Shown piece by piece: positions 8,033 to 16,372 of a DNA stretch of 64,000 nt. The notes beneath the pieces are model-generated. The model worked only from the letters and a program-made list of their open reading frames with translations. It did not search any database and was not told the DNA's origin. Numbering within the stretch: position 1 is the stretch's first letter; every line of letters starts with the position of its first letter. Origin of the DNA: Halpernia humi (GTDB lineage Bacteria > Bacteroidota > Bacteroidia > Flavobacteriales > Weeksellaceae); assembly GCF_900108025.1 (NCBI RefSeq), contig NZ_FNUS01000005.1:216727-280726 (forward strand), read 5' to 3'. The translations under genes and the position numbers were made by a program.

Positions 8033-8500
8033 ATGAAGAAAAATTTATTAATCTTGACTTTAACATTTGCAAACATAATTTACAGTCAAACAAACTATAA
8101 AAAAATTGAAACCGAAAAATTGAATCCCGAAAAAGTTCAATTATCACAAGAATTCATTCAAACATTTATAAATAAATGTGAAAATAAAGATTATACGGAA
8201 TTTTCAGAATTTAATCTACCTTCGGAATTTAAAAAGTTTCTAAATTTAAAATTAGAAGAAGTTTGCTCGAATAATGAAAATAAACTTGGAAAAATTAGCC
8301 TTCAAAACTTGAATTCTGCATATAAAGACAAATCTTCTTTGATTGGTGGAGAGGAACTTTACATTTTTGATGCAAATACTGAAAAAAATAAAGAAACTAA
8401 ATATTTAAGTGTTTGGATTTCAAAAGAAAATCAAATTAATGGAATTGTTTTAACCTCGCACAAACCATTAAAAATAAAACAAAAAAAAGACAGCAGATAA
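8033..8500 (+). CDS. Hypothetical secreted protein (cassette 3)
   Basis: I do not recognise a family. The 155-residue protein starts with a signal peptide (KKNLLILTLTFANIIYSQ) and is otherwise lysine- and asparagine-rich. It has a predicted helical first half (SQEFIQTFINKCENK) and a short beta-rich second half (GEELYIFDANTEK, TKYLSVWISK). TTATCTGCT (7983-7991) and AGCAGATAA (8492-8500) form its private inverted-repeat pair, and the right arm overlaps the stop codon. No full attC-like palindrome follows, so the array seems to end here or to be truncated. Confidence 0.7.
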   Translation: MKKNLLILTLTFANIIYSQTNYKKIETEKLNPEKVQLSQEFIQTFINKCENKDYTEFSEFNLPSEFKKFLNLKLEEVCSNNENKLGKISLQNLNSAYKDKSSLIGGEELYIFDANTEKNKETKYLSVWISKENQINGIVLTSHKPLKIKQKKDSR

Positions 8501-8639
8501 TAAAAGTTATTAAAAATAAAAAACTATTTAAATCGCTTGAAACTTGTGCCCCTTCATATTTTGTAATCAAATCAAAAGATGAACATTATTTAACTTTACC
8601 TTTTCAAATTCTTAAAACAAAATGCCGTAATTTTACATT

Positions 8640-9269
8640 ATGCAAACTTTTGGGAGAGATTTATTAGACAAGATTAGAAATGCTAAATTAGAGGGCGAAA
8701 ATGCACACGCCCTTTACTCGCCGCCGTACAGAGCGGTTTTGACGGAGGAAGAGATTTTAAAAAATAAGCCGAAATTGGCGGCCGTAAATATTTTATTATA
8801 TTTAAAAAACAACAGATGGTATTTTCCATTAATTATCAGAAGCAAAAACGAACGCGATAAACACAGCGGACAAATCTCTTTTCCAGGTGGTAAAAAAGAA
8901 GATTCAGATCATAATTTTGCACATACTGCAAAACGCGAAACCTCTGAAGAAGTGGGGATTGATGCGCATTACATTAGAATAATTCGTGAAATTTCACCCA
9001 TTTATATTCCGCCAAGTAATTTTTATGTGCACGCCTTTGTTACATACACTAAAAAAAATCCAGTATTTCAATTGCAAGAATCTGAAGCCGTAGATTTAAT
9101 AGAATTTCCTGTAGAATCTTTATTAAATTTAACAATGAAACCCGAAACGAAAATCCTAAATTCTTCGCGTGGTGTGGAAGTTCCGGTGATTAATTTTAAT
9201 GGTTATGAGATTTGGGGCGCTACTTCCATGATTTTGAGCGAGTTCAGTTTGGTGTTGAAAAACATGTAA
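8640..9269 (+). CDS. Nudix hydrolase, CoA pyrophosphatase type
   Basis: This 209-residue Nudix protein resembles the NudL-type CoA pyrophosphatases, which cleave CoA and acyl-CoA to 3',5'-ADP and phosphopantetheine. The Nudix box spans about residues 83-107, with the catalytic REtsEEvGi (Arg99, Glu100, Glu103, Glu104). It is preceded by SGQISFPGGK, the CoA-type extension. There is no signal peptide, so it acts in the cytoplasm. It is a single gene ending at a bidirectional terminator shared with the convergent rlpA-like gene. Another nucleotide-linked substrate remains possible. Confidence 0.85.
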   Translation: MQTFGRDLLDKIRNAKLEGENAHALYSPPYRAVLTEEEILKNKPKLAAVNILLYLKNNRWYFPLIIRSKNERDKHSGQISFPGGKKEDSDHNFAHTAKRETSEEVGIDAHYIRIIREISPIYIPPSNFYVHAFVTYTKKNPVFQLQESEAVDLIEFPVESLLNLTMKPETKILNSSRGVEVPVINFNGYEIWGATSMILSEFSLVLKNM

Positions 9270-9296
9270 TTTTGAAATACTTTTAAATTAAAGCAC

Positions 9297-9330
9297 AAAA
9301 AAAAGAGTCTGCAATTGCAAACTCTTTTTT
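9297..9330. terminator. Bidirectional intrinsic terminator
   Basis: The arms AAAAAAGAGT and ACTCTTTTTT flank a TGCAATTGCA palindrome. This gives a hairpin with A and T tracts on both sides, well placed to end both the Nudix gene and the convergent RlpA-like gene. Confidence 0.85.
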
Positions 9331-9347
9331 GTTTTATAAAATGTGAA

Positions 9348-9728
9348 CTAGTTTTCTTTTACAACTTCATATTCTATCGGCATTACACCGCGATCAAGGT
9401 TTCCGATTTCATCAAACGCCGCTTTAGATAAATCCATTGCTCGCGATGTGTGATAAGGTCCTCTATCGTTAATTCTTACAACTACACTTTTGTGGGTTCT
9501 GAGATTAGTAACTTTTACTAATGTCCCGAATGGAAGTTTCTTATTGGCCGCTGTTAATTTTTTATTACTAAAAATTTCGCCGCTTGCTGTTCTTCTACCA
9601 TTAAATTTATCGTGATAATAAGATGCATAACTTGTTTTTACACCTTCCTCTGAAGCACCATTCTTAAATGAATAAATACCGAGAGTTGAAACGATCATTA
9701 TGATTACGAGAATTACTCTTTTCACCAT
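9348..9728 (-). CDS. RlpA-like double-psi beta-barrel protein
   Basis: The 126-residue protein has an N-terminal signal or anchor segment (residues 3-20) followed by the RlpA-type double-psi beta-barrel (about 34-124). The family motifs are all present: ASYYHDKFNGRRTASGE, LPFGTLVKVTN, VRINDRGPY (Asp88) and AMDLSKAAF (Asp99). RlpA proteins of some bacteria are septal lytic transglycosylases that cut peptidoglycan lacking stem peptides. Whether this short form, which has no SPOR domain, is active is not known. It is a single gene with a good promoter at 9758-9786. Confidence 0.88.
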   Translation of the reverse strand: MVKRVILVIIMIVSTLGIYSFKNGASEEGVKTSYASYYHDKFNGRRTASGEIFSNKKLTAANKKLPFGTLVKVTNLRTHKSVVVRINDRGPYHTSRAMDLSKAAFDEIGNLDRGVMPIEYEVVKEN

Positions 9729-9757
9729 TTTGAATATTTTTTTTGGTTTTACTTCTG

Positions 9758-9786
9758 CAAAGATATTTCGTTTTTGAGGTATGCAA
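9758..9786 (-). promoter_or_regulatory. Promoter of the RlpA-like gene
   Basis: On the minus strand TATCTTTG (complement of 9758-9765) is a perfect TAnnTTTG -7 element. A TTG (complement of 9784-9786) lies 18 bases further upstream, close to the ideal spacing. The start codon is about 30 bases downstream. Confidence 0.75.
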
Positions 9787-9981
9787 TAATTTCAAGCCTC
9801 TACTCTGTTAAAGTTTTGTTAAAAAACCAGGTTACCATCGTGTTTTCCCTTTGATAAAGGCTTTTGCGAAAGGTTGTTAAAATATGTTAAAAACAAGGGT
9901 GAAAAGTTAATAGAATTAACTAAAAATAGCAAATTCTTTATGAGACAATAAGTTAACCAATTGAAATACAATTGTTTAACT

Positions 9982-10017
9982 GAAAAAATCTCCCCCGATT
10001 TCGAAGAGATTTTTTTC
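9982..10017 (-). terminator. Intrinsic terminator of rimO
   Basis: The arms AAAAAATCTC (9983-9992) and GAGATTTTTT (10006-10015) form a hairpin just after the rimO stop, with a T-tract on the minus strand. Confidence 0.85.
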
Positions 10018-10037
10018 TGTGTTTTATTTAAAAAATT

Positions 10038-11339
10038 TTAGACCAATTCGCCAATTAAATCAAACTCTTCGGCAGAAGTGATTTTTACTTCGGCAAAATC
10101 GCCAACAGAAATATAGATATTTTCGGCAGGAACGAGCACTGTATTATCAACGTCTGGCGAATCAAATTCTGTTCTACCAACGAAGTAATTTCCTTCTTTG
10201 CGATCAAACAAACATCTAAAAGTTTTTCCCACTTTCTCTTGGTTTTTCTCCCAAGAAATCTGAGATTGCACTTCCATTATTTCTTCTACACGTGCATCTT
10301 TCACATCTTGTGGCACATCATCATCCAAAACAAAAGCAGTGGTATTTTCTTCGTGCGAATAAGTGAAACAGCCCAATCTATCAAAACGTTGCGCTTTTAC
10401 CCAAGCTTTCATTTCCTGAAAATTCTCTTCTGTTTCACCAGGAAAACCAACAATAAGCGTTGTTCTAATCGCCATATTTGGTACTTTTTCGCGAAATTTA
10501 TCCAAGAGTGCGTTGGTTTTTTCGTGTGAAGTTCCGCGTTTCATATCTTTTAAAACCTTAGAATTGATATGTTGCAAAGGAATATCGATATAGTTACAAA
10601 TTTTAGGTTCTTCTCTGATAATATCTAAAACATCCTCTGGAAATCCTGTCGGAAAGGCATAATGCAAACGAATCCATTCTATTCCGTCCACTTTTACTAA
10701 TTCTTTTAGCAAATCGCCAAGCGCACGTTTTTTGTAAATATCTAAACCATAAAACGTAAGATCTTGTGCAATTAAAATAAGTTCTTTTACGCCTTTTGCG
10801 GCTAATTTTTGGGCTTCTAAAACCAAATTTTCAATAGGCGTTGAAATATGTTTTCCCCGGATCAAAGGGATTGCACAGAAGGAACAAGGTCTGTCGCAAC
10901 CTTCAGAAATTTTTAGATAAGCGTAATGTTTTGGTGTGCTCACCATTCTTTCGCCCACCAACTCGTGTTTATAATCTGCGCCCAAATGTTTTAACAACAA
11001 AGGTAAATCGCGTGTTCCAAAATATTGATCTACATCAGGAATTTCGCGCACTAAATCTGGTTTATAACGCTCTGAAAGACAACCAGTCACAAATACTTTT
11101 TCTACCTCGCCGCGGTTTTTAGCCTCCACATAATCTAAAATAGTATTGATGCTTTCTTCTTTTGCATTGTCTATAAATCCACAAGTATTAATCACCACAA
11201 TATCGCCCCGATCTTCGTGCACCACGTCTTTTCCGTTGGCTTGCAATTGCCCCATTAGAACTTCAGAATCGTAAACATTTTTGGAGCAGCCAAGAGTGAC
11301 GATATTTATTTTTTTTTGGCCGGTGGATTTTGTGCGCAT
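10038..11339 (-). CDS. rimO: Ribosomal protein uS12 methylthiotransferase
   Basis: RimO is a radical-SAM methylthiotransferase that modifies an aspartate of ribosomal protein S12. The three parts are visible in order. The UPF0004 domain has three Cys that bind one Fe-S cluster (Cys18, Cys53, Cys87). The radical SAM core has C148, C152 and C155 in SEGCDRPCSFC. A C-terminal TRAM domain starts at about residue 370. The 433-residue length and the GTRDLP and HVTLIA-like surroundings separate it from MiaB. The start at 11339 is preceded by a short AT-rich gap. The gene appears to be a single-gene unit ending in a strong terminator. Confidence 0.95.
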   Translation of the reverse strand: MRTKSTGQKKINIVTLGCSKNVYDSEVLMGQLQANGKDVVHEDRGDIVVINTCGFIDNAKEESINTILDYVEAKNRGEVEKVFVTGCLSERYKPDLVREIPDVDQYFGTRDLPLLLKHLGADYKHELVGERMVSTPKHYAYLKISEGCDRPCSFCAIPLIRGKHISTPIENLVLEAQKLAAKGVKELILIAQDLTFYGLDIYKKRALGDLLKELVKVDGIEWIRLHYAFPTGFPEDVLDIIREEPKICNYIDIPLQHINSKVLKDMKRGTSHEKTNALLDKFREKVPNMAIRTTLIVGFPGETEENFQEMKAWVKAQRFDRLGCFTYSHEENTTAFVLDDDVPQDVKDARVEEIMEVQSQISWEKNQEKVGKTFRCLFDRKEGNYFVGRTEFDSPDVDNTVLVPAENIYISVGDFAEVKITSAEEFDLIGELV

Positions 11340-11481
11340 AATTTTGAGATAATAGACTGATAGATTTTAGACTAATAAAATAAACAAATTGGCTGATTTA
11401 TTCAACGACAAGTTGCTGTTTTTCAGGATGCGAATTTACGTATAAAATAGAATGAAAAAAAATGAAGCGAGAATTAAAAAA

Positions 11482-12690
11482 TTAAACCGTAACTTCTTCA
11501 ACGGAATCTACTAATTTTTCTTTTTCATCTTTTTTGTTGCTAAGCATCACGCCAATCATCATAATAATAGTGGTCATCAAAATAACTTGAATGATAATGG
11601 ATTGGTTTAAAAATGGAATTTTGTCTGCAGGAATAATGGCTAGAAAAAGCAAGATAGTAATTAAGCCTCGTGGCGCAATAAAAACCAAAGGTTGCACTTC
11701 CATTTTGGTTATTTTTAACAAGAAAAACCGAACTACAAATATTAAAACTACGATGCTAACCGACCATTCTAATGAACTTACATTTATAATATCGTCTGTC
11801 TCCAAAACAAATCCCAATACCAAAAAGAAGAGCGATCTTACAACGAATGTGGCTTCTATCACAACATCTTTAAACAAACTTACCTCTCGAGTTAACCTCG
11901 TGAAACGCACATTTTTTAAGAATTTTACGCCTCGCAATTCATCAATATTACCTAGAACCAAACCAAAAAATAAGATAAAAATTAAAGCAGGAAGATGGTA
12001 AATTTTAGAAATTTCATATATTAAAATAATGGAAATAATGATGGGCCCATATTTAATATGATGGTCTATTTTTCCTAATAAAATAGCGAGAATTAAAGAC
12101 GCTACTATCGAAATTACAATCATTAATAAAAACTGCCCTATGAAATGAAAACCACCAGAAAGCGTAATTGCAGTACCAAAAGTGGCGAAATTAAAAAATA
12201 TAACGCCAACGATATCCGACAAACTGCTCTCGTAGATGATGAATTCTCGTTTTGCGCCAGATAAATTCACAGCACTTGGGATGGCAATAGAACTACTAAT
12301 AATACAAAATGGAATCACATTTATTAATCCTTCACGAATAGGAATATCCCATTCATAATAAAGCCACGCTGTAGATAAAGCACTCATTATGAGCACAGAA
12401 GACGTAGAAATTAATAAGGTTCTTGCGACTAAACTTTTTTTAGAGTGGTTTAATTCTAATTCTAAAGAGCCCTCTAAAACGATTAATATTAAACCTAAAG
12501 TTCCCAAAATAGGCAAGATTACATTTAGATCTGGAATTACAAAACCAGAAAGCCCACTGATTTGATTGATGACCCAACCAATCGCCAAAAGTAAAATTAC
12601 AGATGGAATTTTTGTGAATTTCGTAGTAATATCAAAAAAATAAGATATTAATAGAAGAACGCAAATAGAGATGATAACGGTTTCTGCCAT
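11482..12690 (-). CDS. Cation:proton antiporter (CPA1, NhaP-like)
   Basis: The 402-residue protein has about 12 hydrophobic segments and no soluble regulatory domain. It belongs to the monovalent cation:proton antiporter family and probably exchanges Na+ or K+ for protons across the inner membrane. The stretches IPSVILLLAIGWVIN, LGLILIVLEGSLEL and APRGLITILLFLAIIP are characteristic. The conserved paired acidic residues of CPA2 are not obvious, which favours CPA1. It is 46 bases downstream of the last polysaccharide gene on the same strand. A TATATTTG -7-like sequence only four bases before its ATG suggests an own, possibly leaderless, transcript. Confidence 0.82.
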   Translation of the reverse strand: MAETVIISICVLLLISYFFDITTKFTKIPSVILLLAIGWVINQISGLSGFVIPDLNVILPILGTLGLILIVLEGSLELELNHSKKSLVARTLLISTSSVLIMSALSTAWLYYEWDIPIREGLINVIPFCIISSSIAIPSAVNLSGAKREFIIYESSLSDIVGVIFFNFATFGTAITLSGGFHFIGQFLLMIVISIVASLILAILLGKIDHHIKYGPIIISIILIYEISKIYHLPALIFILFFGLVLGNIDELRGVKFLKNVRFTRLTREVSLFKDVVIEATFVVRSLFFLVLGFVLETDDIINVSSLEWSVSIVVLIFVVRFFLLKITKMEVQPLVFIAPRGLITILLFLAIIPADKIPFLNQSIIIQVILMTTIIMMIGVMLSNKKDEKEKLVDSVEEVTV

Positions 12691-12694
12691 AGCG

Positions 12695-12702
12695 CAAATA
12701 TA
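12695..12702 (-). promoter_or_regulatory. -7-like element at the antiporter start
   Basis: On the minus strand TATATTTG is a perfect match to TAnnTTTG and sits four bases upstream of the antiporter ATG. If it is used, transcription would begin at or very near the start codon. No -33 TTG at standard spacing is seen. Confidence 0.4.
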
Positions 12703-12736
12703 AACAAAAAGGCTTTAAGAAAATGAAGCCAAAACT

Positions 12737-13282
12737 CTAAAAGTTTTCTTTTGAAAATGGAAGTTGTATTTTATCTTTTTCGGATAAAATAATATCGGTT
12801 TCTGGTAATTTCCAGTCTATTTTTAAGCCTTCATCATTATAAAGAACGCCACCTTCGGATTCTTTATTATAAAAATTATCGCATTTATAGCTGAAAATTG
12901 CCGTTTCACTCAATACCGAAAAACCGTGCCCAAAACCACGTGGAACGTATAACTGTAATTTATTTTCTGCAGAAAGTTCTACGCCAAACCATTGCCCGAA
13001 CGTAGGTGACATTTTACGCAAATCTACTGCAACATCCCAAACTTTCCCTTCTAAACAAGAGACCAACTTTGCCTGTGCATGTTTTCCTTTTTGCAAATGC
13101 ACACCACGTAGAACGCCATAGCTAGATTTTGAAATATTGTCTTGCACGAAATGACCGTTTAATCCTGTGGCTTTTTCAAAAGTAGATTCATTATATTTTT
13201 CGAAAAAATAGCCGCGCTCGTCTTCAAAAATTGTAGGTTCTAAAATATAGCAGTCTTTTAAAGGTGTTTCTTTGATTTTCAT
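12737..13282 (-). CDS. rfbC: dTDP-4-dehydrorhamnose 3,5-epimerase
   Basis: RmlC/RfbC converts dTDP-4-keto-6-deoxyglucose to the L-sugar precursor of dTDP-L-rhamnose. The 181-residue cupin has the catalytic His62 in LRGVHLQ, Lys71 and Tyr132, and the conserved VPRGFGHGF segment at residues 113-121. It is the last gene of the leftward polysaccharide run. RmlA, RmlB and RmlD are not in the window, so the other rhamnose genes must lie elsewhere, or this epimerase serves another dTDP-sugar. Confidence 0.92.
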   Translation of the reverse strand: MKIKETPLKDCYILEPTIFEDERGYFFEKYNESTFEKATGLNGHFVQDNISKSSYGVLRGVHLQKGKHAQAKLVSCLEGKVWDVAVDLRKMSPTFGQWFGVELSAENKLQLYVPRGFGHGFSVLSETAIFSYKCDNFYNKESEGGVLYNDEGLKIDWKLPETDIILSEKDKIQLPFSKENF

Positions 13283-13331
13283 TAATGTAAATTTGGCTTG
13301 GCTTTTTAAAATAGTATTTAAAAATATAAAA

Positions 13332-14483
13332 TTATTTAGATTTTTCTAATTGAAAGCAGCTTTCAATAACCTTTTTTATTCTATTTCGATTTTCATCTGT
13401 AAGATTAGAGCCTGATGGCAAACAGAGCCCTTTTTTGAAAAGGTTTTCTGCTATATTACCACCATAATATGGGGCGTCCGCAAAAACAGGTTGCAAATGC
13501 ATGGGCTTCCAAAGTGGTCTTGATTCTATATTACTTTCGTGAAATTTAGTGCACAAATCTTCACTAGAAAAACCTGTGATTTTTTCATCGATGGTAATTG
13601 CAGAAAGCCAGTGGTTAGAGTAGAAATCTGATGTAGGTTCAACTAGCATTGTAATTCCTGGTTTGTTATTAAATAAATCAAAATAAAACTTGAAATTTTT
13701 ACGCCGCTGCAATATTCTTTCTTCTAAAACTTCCATTTGTCCGCAGCCAATACTAGCAGAAATATTGCTTAGTCTATAATTAAACCCAATTTCAGAATGT
13801 TGATAATGTGGCGCAGAATCACGCGCTTGAGTGGCTAAAAATAAGGCTTTAGATTGTTGTTCTTTTGTAGTACAAACAAGTGCACCACCTCCAGAAGTTG
13901 TAATAATTTTATTGCCATTAAAACTCAAAACCCCCAAAACTCCAAACGTGCCACATTTTTGGTTTTTATAAGAACTTCCCAAAGATTCTGCGGCATCTTC
14001 TATTAGTGGGATTTCATATTTATTTGCAATTTTGAGTATTTCTTCAATTTTTGCGGGCATGCCGTAAAGATGAACCACAATAATTGCTTTTGGTTTTATT
14101 CCTAGAGCAATTCTGTCTTTAATGGCATCTTCTAAAATTTGTGGTGACATGTTCCAAGTGTCTGATTCACTATCTACAAAAATGGGTTTTGCGCCCAAAT
14201 AAACGATAGGGTTTGCAGAGGCTGAAAAAGTCATGGTTTGGCAAATTACCTCATCTCCGGCTTTTACGCCAAGTACATTTAGTGCCAAATGTACCGCAGC
14301 AGTTCCTGTGGAAAGAGCCGTAATATATTTATTTTCTTCTAAATATTCTTCTAGTTTTTTTTCGAAAAGATTAACATTTGACCCCATTGGTGCTACCCAA
14401 TTTTCATCAAAAGCGCTCTGAATATATTTCAATTCATTTCCGCCCATATGTGGTGAGGAAAGCCAAATTTTAGCATTAGACAT
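13332..14483 (-). CDS. DegT/DnrJ/EryC1/StrS aminotransferase, PglE-like
   Basis: This 383-residue PLP enzyme of the sugar aminotransferase family has its Schiff-base Lys192 in SFNGNK and Asp163 in IEDAAES, which contacts the pyridine nitrogen. Together with the PglD-like acyltransferase and PglC-like sugar transferase just upstream, and the PglF-type dehydratase at the head of the operon, it most likely aminates UDP-4-keto-6-deoxy-GlcNAc at C4. That is a step towards UDP-N,N'-diacetylbacillosamine. The role follows from the neighbours and has not been proven from residues. An 18-base tandem repeat lies directly upstream. Confidence 0.85.
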   Translation of the reverse strand: MSNAKIWLSSPHMGGNELKYIQSAFDENWVAPMGSNVNLFEKKLEEYLEENKYITALSTGTAAVHLALNVLGVKAGDEVICQTMTFSASANPIVYLGAKPIFVDSESDTWNMSPQILEDAIKDRIALGIKPKAIIVVHLYGMPAKIEEILKIANKYEIPLIEDAAESLGSSYKNQKCGTFGVLGVLSFNGNKIITTSGGGALVCTTKEQQSKALFLATQARDSAPHYQHSEIGFNYRLSNISASIGCGQMEVLEERILQRRKNFKFYFDLFNNKPGITMLVEPTSDFYSNHWLSAITIDEKITGFSSEDLCTKFHESNIESRPLWKPMHLQPVFADAPYYGGNIAENLFKKGLCLPSGSNLTDENRNRIKKVIESCFQLEKSK

Positions 14484-14491
14484 TTATTGTT

Positions 14492-14538
14492 ACAAATTAC
14501 GTTAGAATTACAAATTATGTTAGAATTACAAATGTAAT
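14492..14538. repeat. 18-bp tandem direct repeat upstream of the PglE-like gene
   Basis: The unit ACAAATTAYGTTAGAATT occurs at 14492-14509 and 14510-14527, and a third, partial copy starts at 14528. On the minus strand the partial copy includes TACATTTG (complement of 14529-14536), a good -7 element. The repeat may therefore be part of an internal promoter region. Confidence 0.65.
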
Positions 14539-14618
14539 AAAAATCTAATTCGAATTTAGTTTTACTGGATGATTTATTAAGACTAGAAATATATTTTGAA
14601 ATATGGTTTAGTTTTGAT

Positions 14619-15167
14619 TTATTTAAAAATTGTTTTCCAAATTATAATTAAATCTAAAAACAAATTTCTTTTGTAGTAATATTCTAAATTTAATTTAATT
14701 TTATCGGGAAAAATAATGCAATCATTATATTGCAGCGGGTTTATTTGTTTTTCTAAAAGCTGTTCTTCATCGGCATATTTTAAGGAGGCTTCTGAAGTAA
14801 GGCCAGGTTTTAATTCTAAAACTTTTAGATTTTCGCCTTCTAATTTATCATAATAACCTTCAATATCTGGGCGTGGCCCCACAACACTCATTTCTCCTTT
14901 TAATATATTTATTAATTGTGGAAGTTCATCTAATTTCGACTTACGAAGAAAGTTGCCCCATTTAGAAATTTTTTCTGTTTTTGGGTTTACTGTTTTAATT
15001 TTATAAATGGTGAATAGTTTTGCAAACTGCCCCACTCTTTTTTGAAAAAAAAGCCCAAAAGATTTCGTGTCTATTGTAGAAATAAGAATCAATAGAACGA
15101 TTAATGGTAATAAAAAAATTAATCCAAAGAAAGAAAATATAATGTCGAAAATACGTTTAATGACCAT
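14619..15167 (-). CDS. Initiating sugar transferase (PglC/WcaJ family)
   Basis: The 182-residue monotopic phosphoglycosyl transferase moves a sugar phosphate from a UDP-sugar to undecaprenyl phosphate and so starts glycan assembly. An N-terminal membrane re-entrant segment (about residues 8-32) precedes the catalytic block [17 protein letters not shown] (residues 78-94, with the key Asp80-Glu81) and the VGPRP motif at 96-100. It overlaps the PglD-like gene by 11 bases, which suggests translational coupling and a diNAc-bacillosamine-type substrate. It lacks the large N-terminal membrane domain of WcaJ/WbaP proteins. Confidence 0.88.
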   Translation of the reverse strand: MVIKRIFDIIFSFFGLIFLLPLIVLLILISTIDTKSFGLFFQKRVGQFAKLFTIYKIKTVNPKTEKISKWGNFLRKSKLDELPQLINILKGEMSVVGPRPDIEGYYDKLEGENLKVLELKPGLTSEASLKYADEEQLLEKQINPLQYNDCIIFPDKIKLNLEYYYKRNLFLDLIIIWKTIFK

Positions 15168-15756
15168 TATTTAGATTAAGAATTCTTCCAGGATTTCCAA
15201 CCACTACACTATTATCTAAAACATCTTCTAAAATAACCGCTCCTGCGCCAATGACGCACCATTTCCCAATAGAAATACCTTGTTTTAAACAGGCCCCAAT
15301 ACCAATTTGGCTGCCTTCACCAATTTTAACATTTCCGGCAACAGCTGCATTTGGGCAAATGTGCACAAAGTCTGAAATTTCGCAATCGTGCTCTATGATG
15401 GCATTTGTATTGATTATGCAGTGATTTCCAATTGTTACATCTGGGTTTATGCTGCAATTTGCCATTGCAACTGTTCCAAATCCAATGTTCGAAAATTTAG
15501 AAATTGTAGCTTTTGGGTGAAATGCAGAGATGTATTCTAAATTATAAAGTGTGGCAATTTTTTTTCGACTTACATTGTTTCCGATAGAGATTATGGCCTT
15601 TTGCATCTCAATTTTACCATCGTTTAAAAATACAGGAATATTGTAGAGTTCTTGTACCAAAGGCTTATCATCTAAAATCTTGTCAATCTTATAATTGTTG
15701 AGTAGTAATATGTCAATAATTACTTTGCAATGTCCGCTTGCGCCGAATAATATCAT
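15157..15756 (-). CDS. PglD/NeuD-type sugar O/N-acyltransferase
   Basis: The 199-residue protein has an N-terminal Rossmann-like sugar-nucleotide binding domain ([16 protein letters not shown]) and a C-terminal left-handed beta-helix with hexapeptide repeats ([22 protein letters not shown]). It carries the catalytic His of the [12 protein letters not shown] segment. PglD acetylates the C4 amino group of the UDP-sugar made by PglE. The gene overlaps both neighbouring sugar transferase genes, by 11 and 4 bases, and so sits between two initiating transferases. Confidence 0.88.
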   Translation of the reverse strand: MILFGASGHCKVIIDILLLNNYKIDKILDDKPLVQELYNIPVFLNDGKIEMQKAIISIGNNVSRKKIATLYNLEYISAFHPKATISKFSNIGFGTVAMANCSINPDVTIGNHCIINTNAIIEHDCEISDFVHICPNAAVAGNVKIGEGSQIGIGACLKQGISIGKWCVIGAGAVILEDVLDNSVVVGNPGRILNLNNGH

Positions 15757-16361
15757 AATTTTTCACCTTTAAAAACTTGTACTACTGCTTCGCCTTCTTG
15801 ATAAATACCATGCGAAAGTATTACTTTTTTCAAAGTTATAAAAAGAATCTTCAAATCAATAAAAAAAGATTGGTGCTCCACATACCAAACATCTAACGCA
15901 AATTTTTTCTCCCAAGAAATGGCATTTCTACCATTTACTTGCGCCCAACCAGTCAAACCAGGTTTCACAGAATGTCTTTTTTTCTGCGTTGAATTATAAA
16001 GTGGTAAATATTCTGGCAGCAAAGGACGTGGCCCAACTAAACTCATCTCGCCTTTTATAACGTTTAATAATTGCGGTATTTCATCTAAAGAAGTTTTGCG
16101 AACTATTTTTCCAAATTTAGTTAAACGTACCTCATCCGACAGAAGAACGCCTGAAGAATCTTTAAAATCCGTCATGGTTTTAAATTTAATAATCGAAAAT
16201 ATTTTCTCATTTTTCCCCGGTCGAAGTTGCAAAAAAAAGGGATTTCCTCGGTTTACAATTGTGAGAATTATACTTACGACCAAAAAGATCGGAAATAGAA
16301 CTATGAATGCAAGAAGCGCAAAAATGAAATCAAATAAAGGTTTAAAGAGGCATCTGTACAT
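15753..16361 (-). CDS. Second initiating sugar transferase (PglC-like)
   Basis: This 202-residue bacterial sugar transferase has an N-terminal hydrophobic segment (about residues 10-35), FKTMTD, the active-site block [17 protein letters not shown] with [10 protein letters not shown], and the C-terminal [18 protein letters not shown] that is standard for PglC and its relatives. It is clearly paralogous to the transferase at 14619-15167 but not a recent duplicate. Which of the two uses the PglD product cannot be told. The 4-base overlap with the acyltransferase gene argues for this one at least as strongly. Confidence 0.88.
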   Translation of the reverse strand: MYRCLFKPLFDFIFALLAFIVLFPIFLVVSIILTIVNRGNPFFLQLRPGKNEKIFSIIKFKTMTDFKDSSGVLLSDEVRLTKFGKIVRKTSLDEIPQLLNVIKGEMSLVGPRPLLPEYLPLYNSTQKKRHSVKPGLTGWAQVNGRNAISWEKKFALDVWYVEHQSFFIDLKILFITLKKVILSHGIYQEGEAVVQVFKGEKL

Positions 16362-16372
16362 TAATTTAAAAA

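Larger units (their letters stand above)
9729..10037. other. Intergenic region, rlpA promoter and rimO terminator
   Basis: This 309-base stretch has no ORF I would support. It contains the leftward promoter of the RlpA-like gene at its left end and the leftward terminator of rimO at its right end. The middle (about 9790-9980) is plain AT-rich sequence with no structure that I can see. Confidence 0.7.
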
